64,000 nucleotides of DNA. Origin: Protopterus annectens. Its lineage: Eukaryota; Chordata; Ceratodontiformes; Protopteridae. Made by a program: the position numbers and the translations under genes. Shown here piece after piece: positions 57,700 through 64,000 of this stretch. The stretch is from NCBI RefSeq assembly GCF_019279795.1, contig NC_056743.1:1780046466-1780110465 (forward strand), in the 5' to 3' direction. The notes under the pieces were generated by a model that did no database searches, was not told the DNA's origin, and saw only the letters and a program-made list of their open reading frames with translations. The first letter of the stretch is position 1. Each line of letters begins with the position of its first letter.

Positions 57700-58620
57700 T
57701 ATTCCACCATATCAGGAAGATGTATCTGCTGGGTCATTCCATAGGTAATCTGTGATGTTGTCACTGGACATTGATTCCATGTGATAGGCTTGGAGAAAGG
57801 TAAGATAGTGCATGTACCCTATTGTGATCTGCCCTAGGGTTTTGACACAATCACACATGCAGGTATCATTGGCAAAACCCCCAAGCTCAGGATTAGACCT
57901 TACGACAGTTGGGGGATAAACAATTGGCTCACTGACAGAACACATGTGACAGTTGGTGAATTAAACTGTACCAGTAGAGCTGTTACCATCAGAAATCCCC
58001 ATGGAGCCATGCTTGGCCCTTCACCGTTTGAACTGTATTTCTCGACAGTTCAGGCTAAAGTATATGGCACTGGCTTACCAAGTTTGCTGATTCTTGGATG
58101 TTGTGTGCAATCATTGAATCCATCAATGGGGATAACTTAGTGCAGAAGGAGCTATCACACACAGATGAATGATGAGAAAGGCACACAGTCTACAAATAGA
58201 TGCAGAAATGTGTGCCTGTAATGTTATCCTTCTGAAATGTTGAATTCCATGTTAATTACAGCATTGACAACAGTCCTGCTATGCAGAAACTCAGTGATGC
58301 AAGCACTGGGAATACATTTAGTTCACAATTTCAACTTTGATCAACAAGTGTCCAAACTGCTACTGAAAGCCTATGTTGTGCACATCATAAGTCAAGCCAT
58401 CATATTGACATCTTAAGATTGCATGACAGCACTGTAGTCAAACCGCATTACAGCACTAATAGATTATAATGCTATTTTTACATGTACCTCTCCAGACATT
58501 TAATAGCTTGAGAGATCACTGGGCTTTTTCAGCAAGATAACACAAGACCTACACACAATGCCTGATGCATGTGGCTAGATTAAAAGCCATGTCACTGTAA
58601 ACTTTATTGCATAGGATGAC
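57700..58620 (+). mobile_element. Old CR1-A RT fragment (A8)
   Basis: The plus strand encodes, in order, a decayed motif A (GFDTITHAGIIGK near 57840-57875), a WLTDRTHVTV block (57920-57955), a GAMLGPSPFELYFS block standing for QGSVLGPLLFGIYFS (58002-58045), the region of the FADD box (unrecognisable) and a segment standing for VRDLGT...FDNHVAKVV near 58290-58360. Stops and indels are frequent. Matches are to CR1-A1 RT. Confidence 0.7.
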
Positions 58621-58734
58621 GTGACCTCTACCTGCACCCCCAGGCCAGTCTGACCCTGTCCTAGTGGGAGTACTGCATATCCAAAAATGTAATATAGCCG
58701 ATTACATCAGCAGTGACTGTTGAGGACAAGATAG

Positions 58735-59460
58735 CAGTGTCCTACATGCTGGTGTAAAATGGTCTCTGCAATGTCAATCAACAGTTCACACTCCCACAAT
58801 TGACTGCAGTGAGAATAGAAACCCTACCTATCTAAATACACAGACTACAGACCACAGTACGTAATGCAAGCACCACAGGCACTATCTGAGGAGGAGAATA
58901 TAGTAATAGCAGTGTTCTGGGGAGTAGAATATAGTAATAACAGTGTCCTACATGCTGGACTAAAAGGCTCTCTGTAATGTCATGCAACAGCTTTCACACA
59001 TACCCACCCAGTTGACTGCAGTGAGAACAGAACTCTTACCTACCTAAGTACACAGGCTACAAAGCACAGTACTTAATGCATGCACCACAGCACAAGTTTG
59101 ATTTAGATGTAACTGCAGGTGAACCTATTATAGCTGACATCAGCAGCCCATGTGGGAGACAAGAGTTTGGGAGGCCTGCATGAAATGGACGTTTAGGCAT
59201 GTGCAAGTATCAAAATACTGGCAATCTGTGCCATTGGAGAAGTAACTGTGGGTTTCACATTTCTCCTCTGCTGTCTAGACACACACACAAGCACACACCA
59301 AGTTGACTGCAGTGAGAACAAAACCCCTGCATACCTAAGTACACCCACTATATAACATAGTACTTAATGCAAGTGCCACAGCACAAGTCTGATTTATATA
59401 AGAGTCCAGGTGAACTTACAGTAAATGACATCAGTAGGCCATTTGGGAGGACAACAAGTC
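58735..59460. repeat. Three diverged tandem units
   Basis: The anchor TTGACTGCAGTGAGAA recurs at about 58799, 59012 and 59302, each time followed by CCTA(A)...TACAC...CAGTACTTAATGCA-type strings and CACCACAGC. The first and second units also share CAGTGTCCTACATGCTGG. Spacing is 213 and 290 bp. The array sits directly upstream of a minus-strand CR1 tail; its nature is unknown. Confidence 0.6.
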
Positions 59461-59469
59461 ATGAGGCCT

Positions 59470-59830
59470 GCATAGGCACATAGGGTCATGGGTTCATATA
59501 AGGCTAATAGCCTACTAGCACTAGAGTGTGTAGAAGCCTAGCTTTGTAAAAACACAAGTACCCAAGTACCCTTATTGAGTATAGTTAGATGGTTGTTTTT
59601 AGCATAGCATGTTTGTGAGCAGCACCAGCTGGCCCTGTCCATGATTAACATAGGTGCCAGCTCAGAGGCAACTGTACAATCACCTAATCAGTAGTCAAGT
59701 TTGCCATTGAACAGGGTCATTGAGGAATACTGCTTCACATGCAGTGGGGAACCTATTTCAGCCTCTGGGATGGTACCTATGTCCCTCATAGACAAGCCCA
59801 GTTGTTGCTGCTCAGAAAATCACTCTGCTA
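59470..59830 (-). mobile_element. CR1-A 3' end fragment (A9)
   Basis: The minus-strand 3' tail (CATAGGGTCATGGGTTCATA, 59477-59496) and a stem GGCTAATAGCCTAC...GAAGCCTAGC are followed near 59700-59830 by diverged coding of the RT C-terminus, corresponding to the CWRDRFI and STSLALF region of A1. About 130 bp between the two parts (59560-59690) is not clearly alignable. Confidence 0.6.
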
Positions 59831-59959
59831 ATAATGACCATCTGAATATGCTTAATAAGGATACTTGTGTTTTTACACAACTAGGTTACTATTGCTCATT
59901 CACTCCTAAAACTTACCAATACAATATGTGAGAATGCAAGTATACAATGAATCTAGAAT

Positions 59960-61020
59960 AAATGCTCTGTCTCTCAGGTAATAATAAAACAGATGTCAAA
60001 CAGGTTGTCAGCACACATACTTTACCTCCTCAACAAACTAAATGCACAACACAACAACCCATATATGCAGAGGTACTCATTAGAAACTTACCAAAAGAGC
60101 AAAGACCTCACAAATGCAAATCTGCACATGACAGTCCCAACAGAACCCACTACACATAAAAACAAATGTATTAGTGTCTCACACATTAAGCCTTTAAGGC
60201 AAAACACCTCAAAACCAATGTCTTGGTCATAAGTGAACCCAAAGTGAGATAAACAGATGTCCCCCTCACCAGAATGTATAAGGAAAAAGTCACAGTTAGT
60301 TGCCTGTCAGGTGCCAGGATCTGCAAAGTCATGCATAAAATCAAGTCTCTCAACAACAATCACAGTTACACCTGTCGTAGTCCATGTTGAATTTAGTGAG
60401 TTGAGACATACCTCACTAGACTATACGAAGAGAGATATGACTGACCTCTTAGATTATGTGTCCAGAGAGCTATGTCTGTAGCCTATGCAGCATTTTACCT
60501 TCACCCAGGATGATGCCTCAATACAAAGAAAAGAATTATCAACTTCAACAATTGGCTTAGCTGCTGGTGTCACTCCAGGGGGATCCAGTAGTTGTCAGAC
60601 TGGGATGATATGGTTAGCAGACTATGCTACTTTGCCAGGGATGGCCTTCAGCTATCACCTCTTGCCTTTTGATTACTGGCTAAGGTACTTGCCTCTCCAT
60701 ATAACTTTTTAGGCAATGTTATTAGAACAAACTTCCTGAGGTAAAAATATCCTCAATAGACAAACACGGGTTATGCTGCTTAATACTAGGAGTCTAATTC
60801 AGAAACTGCACTCAATGGAGACACTTATTACTTGTGAAGATGGTGATATTTGTGCAGCTACAGAGACATGGTTTAGGGCCACAGAGAGTACTCCAGCCAA
60901 GAAAGGCTATGATGCCTTACAAACATTCAGGCCAAAAAATGAATATGAAAGAACCAGAGGAGGTGTTTCCATCTTCATAAATGGCAAGTATACCTCAAAA
61001 GTGACTCAGCAGTAAAATAT
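59960..61020 (+). mobile_element. CR1-A 5' fragment (A10): ORF1 and endonuclease start
   Basis: Plus-strand remains of ORF1: linker region near 60000-60230; an esterase stretch with an LRHTSLDYTKRDM block (60257-60481) matching A1 ORF1 residues 183-195; and decayed C-terminal esterase blocks to about 60710. Endonuclease N-terminus coding follows at 60773-61015, with MLLNTRSL, ATETWFRATESTP and GGVSIF. It stops at about 61020, where minus-strand L1 sequence begins. The combination confirms the ORF1-EN order seen in A1. Confidence 0.75.
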
Positions 61021-61034
61021 GATTCTCAGCTTTC

Positions 61035-61520
61035 TATCTGCAGTGGAATCATTGCTGAAAAGATATGGTTGATATCCCCAGCCATCATGACTTCACCCTG
61101 CATGTAATAGGCTATAGTATCTAAATAATATTTTGCATCTTTAGCCCTAAGCCATGGAATCCAGTAAGAGTTCACCAATGTATATAGTTTTCTGTTCCTC
61201 TAAACTATAATAATACTTAATATACCATCTTTACCAATATGTATATCTTTTATTTTAGACATTACTGGTGAGTTCTTCTACAAAATTAGGGTGCCTCTTA
61301 TTTTAGCTCAAAAGCCAGAACCTGCTAAAGCCAAACAATTATTTAATGAAAGTTTATTTACGTCTTTATTAAGAAAATGTGTTTCTGGTAGAAATATTAT
61401 TTGAGCTTAATATAACTGTAAGTATTTAAACAGACTCACCCTCTTTACTGGATTATTCAATCCATTAATATTAATAGATATGCATTTAAAATCAGACATT
61501 TATATAAGAGAGAAAAAAAA
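61035..61520 (-). mobile_element. L1 endonuclease fragment
   Basis: The minus-strand translation from about 61480 gives the L1 endonuclease N-terminus: NGLNNPVKR, then IIFLPETH, a TLIL block, a YTLVNSYW-like block and GDIN near 61050, in the correct order. Stops occur. It supplies the endonuclease part missing from the L1 ORF2 at 25.2-27.8 kb but is a separate copy. Confidence 0.7.
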
Positions 61521-62032
61521 CACAGGTATGATAAAATTGCATTTATATACAGAACGTATTATATACTTTATATATTACAATATGAAATCTTTAGCTATGG
61601 ACAAAACTTTTGAAACAAAAAAAAATACCTAATGATATAATCCTAAAACAGTCTACCATGTAATAACATATTCCTACTTTGTTGAAAAAAGATGAACAAT
61701 GTACCTCTCAAACTCTCCATTAGACTTGCAAAGCTTAGCTTATGCTTCTGATTAATATTAATTTGTCTCATTTTTTAGTGTGCATCATCTTAAAAAAAGT
61801 CCGTCAGTGAGATATTATGAATAAGGAAAGTTAAACATGTGTCCTGAATCCTTATTATTAGTTGATCAAAGTGAATATCTCTACAATCATCTTTTGCTGT
61901 ACCTCACATTATCTCTCAGATGGAAGTCAGTTGTTATTTTCATATTTATTCATTTATAGGTCAGATGATTTCATATTTTTTTCTATTTTATTTACTACAT
62001 GTAATGTTGTACATAGGATCATAAGTTTATAA
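61521..62032. other. Unassigned AT-rich sequence
   Basis: May include L1 sequence upstream of the endonuclease start, but no motif supports this. No other element recognised. Confidence 0.35.
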
Positions 62033-62161
62033 ATTAGTACCAGACTAACTGTCCTTGTGGGCTACTCCAAACCCAGCCAATTAACCCATGTGAGAATGAA
62101 ACCCTGCACTTTGTGCCTGTAAGGTGAACATCTTGACCCCTATGCCAACCTCCCACCCTTG
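62033..62161 (-). mobile_element. SINE-2 copy with CR1-type tail
   Basis: Reverse-orientation partner of 183-302. The head in complement reads GGTGGGAGGTTGGCATAGGGG (A-box region) and GCAGGGTTTCATTCTCAC (B-box region), then AATTGGCTGGGTTT...CAGTTAGTCTGGTAC and a tail of TTTATAAACTTATGATCCTAT type. Head and tail both align with the first copy, showing that this is one composite family and not a chance junction. Confidence 0.7.
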
Positions 62162-64000
62162 TAGACATATTTATATTCTTTAATTATATACAATTTACTT
62201 ATTCTAATCTTTTTCTATTTCTATTTGTATAGTATGCCTTATGCTATTACTATACTTCTAGGTTTTATATTTTAGCTATAATCCTAGTACAGTGTCATAT
62301 AATAGAACATTTATGTTTACCCTTATATATTTGATACTCTTTAATCTACTACTACTGTTAGATTCAGTTCTATTTTTTTCTTAAATGTTATGTCTTATAG
62401 TATCTGAACAAACAACTGAAAAATCTTCCCTTTTAAGATTCAAATTTTCCATAATAAATTGTTCTGCAATATTAAGCTGTGTTATCATTAAAAAGCAACA
62501 ATAGCAGAGAAACACAATCTTACATTTTTTCTCAGAAGTGTCTTTCTTTAGGCTAGTATAGAAACTATCCTGTTGGTATACTGCAAGCATTCCGAACCGT
62601 TTAATCCCTGACAATAGTTTAAAATGTAATTCACTGTCATTTGCTTATTATCTAACTTATATTCATTGACATCTTAGCATATGATTCAAAATATTATGAT
62701 TATTTACTTTTAGAAAGGAACAAGTAACCCGGAGAGTTCTTAGAATTTTAGAGTTCCTGCAGCATTACAAAAGTGTTCATGAAAAATGTATGAAAAAAAG
62801 AATTATCAACTGCCAAAATGAGAACTTTGAATATTACTCACCAGTTTAGATTTTGGTCAAAATTAAGTGATTTACTTGATACATTTTAATTATTTAATTT
62901 TCTATGTTTGATTTTGTTGTGGACATCTGTAAATAGTTATTTTTTGTTCTATTTATCTTTAAATAATTTTGCATGATCTTTGTTTTAAAATGAATATAAA
63001 GTTGTTAAAAAAGTGCTCATGTTCAAATTAAGCTGCTTTAAGCTGGTCCTCATGACAAAGGCTTGCAAACTACCAGTTTATCAACTACAGTTCACACTAG
63101 AACATTTACAAGTGAATCCAAGCCACCTTTATATATCAATCCCTCAAACCCTTCCAAAGCACTAAAAAACAATAAAAATATTTCATAGTATGTTAACCAC
63201 TAAAAAGCTATTGTATTTAAAATAACTGCAATATCTTCATGACAAGTTTATAATCAATATGACAAAGTGTGAGCAGTCTCCCATTAACTTAATCTGTACA
63301 ATTCTTTTTTCATTCAAGTATATTTCAGAACAGAATACCAACAAAACACCTTTTGTTACCTGTAACAAACAGCATCATCCATGTCTGTGCAGAAATCATA
63401 CCCAAATCCCAGCTTTGCCAGGTGTACTATTCTTTGCATGGAGTGTAGTATGCAATTCTGACCAGATAAAAGCATTACCAACAGAAGATGAAGATTCCAT
63501 TGAGAGTGTGTGTGTCTTAAAAGGCCTTACATAAGGAGCATGTGTCAGAAAATAAAATTATTTGTGAATCTGAAAGGACAACTTACTGAATTACATAGCT
63601 TACTTGACCTGCAATGCAGGGTGACTATACACCATTTGTACATACAACGCTATCAGCTATGTGAAACATGACAGAAAATACTTCTTTTCCATGATTATGA
63701 CACTTTGCCTGATAAGAAATAGTAGAATATTTAGTTTTGTATCACACAGAGGACATACTATTCTCTTTTCTGATAAGAACTACAGTTGAATGCCTAGAAG
63801 CTTCTTAAAACAAATGATTTCCTTCAGAACGGTAATGACATGATGCATGTTTTTACAGTCTGGTCATTCATGTTGCCTGTAATAGAGACATGATTAGTTA
63901 CAAAGCTGAGAATCTCCCATGAATCATGTGAGGTGCTGAATGGAAAGTATCAACATAGAATTACACCAGATAAAAACGGACACCTTTATGTATGGGGTTA
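62162..64000. other. Unassigned AT-rich sequence
   Basis: No element or gene recognised. Reading frames at 62381-62614 (minus) and 63259-63534 (plus, 91 residues) have no domain signature; the latter is slightly less AT-rich, but no splice signals were convincing. Confidence 0.4.

Overview
The window is a stretch of a non-mammalian vertebrate nuclear genome, AT-rich and almost wholly made of mobile-element remains. The repeat mix points that way: many CR1-clade LINEs with an SGNH-esterase ORF1, plus L2 and L1 LINEs, a Penelope-like element, tRNA-headed SINEs and gamma-type endogenous retroviruses. A fish-grade or lobe-finned fish, or an amphibian, fits best; the species cannot be settled from sequence alone. 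I found no host exon, rRNA, functional tRNA gene or CRISPR array, so the window reads as intergenic or intronic DNA.

Layout. 0-3 kb: a CR1 scrap capped by a SINE with a CR1-like tail, then a roughly 715-bp-spaced duplication. 3.3-4.7 kb: a long GT/CT/TA microsatellite and a SINE with a CA tail. 6.4-8.0 kb: a Penelope-like element (GIY-YIG endonuclease and a hammerhead-like motif) split by a CR1 3' end. 8.7-10.3 kb: an old CR1. 11.3-18.9 kb: ERV-1 with gag, pro, pol, env and a 3' LTR, but no visible 5' LTR. 19.0-23.2 kb: a near full-length old CR1 holding a SINE and a second CR1. 25.2-31.4 kb: L1 remains with two inverted SINEs. 31.6-33.4 kb: a second CR1-like lineage (CR1-B) split by an L2. 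36.0-44.8 kb: another CR1-B copy, split by a hairpin element and by a 6.7-kb CR1-A element that carries two tandem arrays at its 5' end. 45.9-53.7 kb: a second retrovirus (ERV-2) split by a second CR1-A copy. 53.8-59.5 kb: diverged tandem repeats, a piggyBac-like miniature element and CR1 scraps. 59.5-62.2 kb: CR1 and L1 5' fragments and a second CR1-tailed SINE. The rest is unannotated AT-rich DNA.

How the parts work together. The CR1-A elements, many small tail fragments and one SINE family share a 3' end: a CTAGGCT...AGCCTAG stem followed by an octamer repeat of the type TATGAACC. This suggests that CR1-A machinery also copied the SINE. The nesting gives a relative chronology: CR1-B before L2, CR1-A and the hairpin; ERV-2 before CR1-A copy 2; Penelope before a CR1 3' copy; CR1-A3 before a SINE and CR1-A4.

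Limits. All alignments were made by eye. Element edges are generally good to about 10-50 bp, except where target-site duplications or an empty site fix them.
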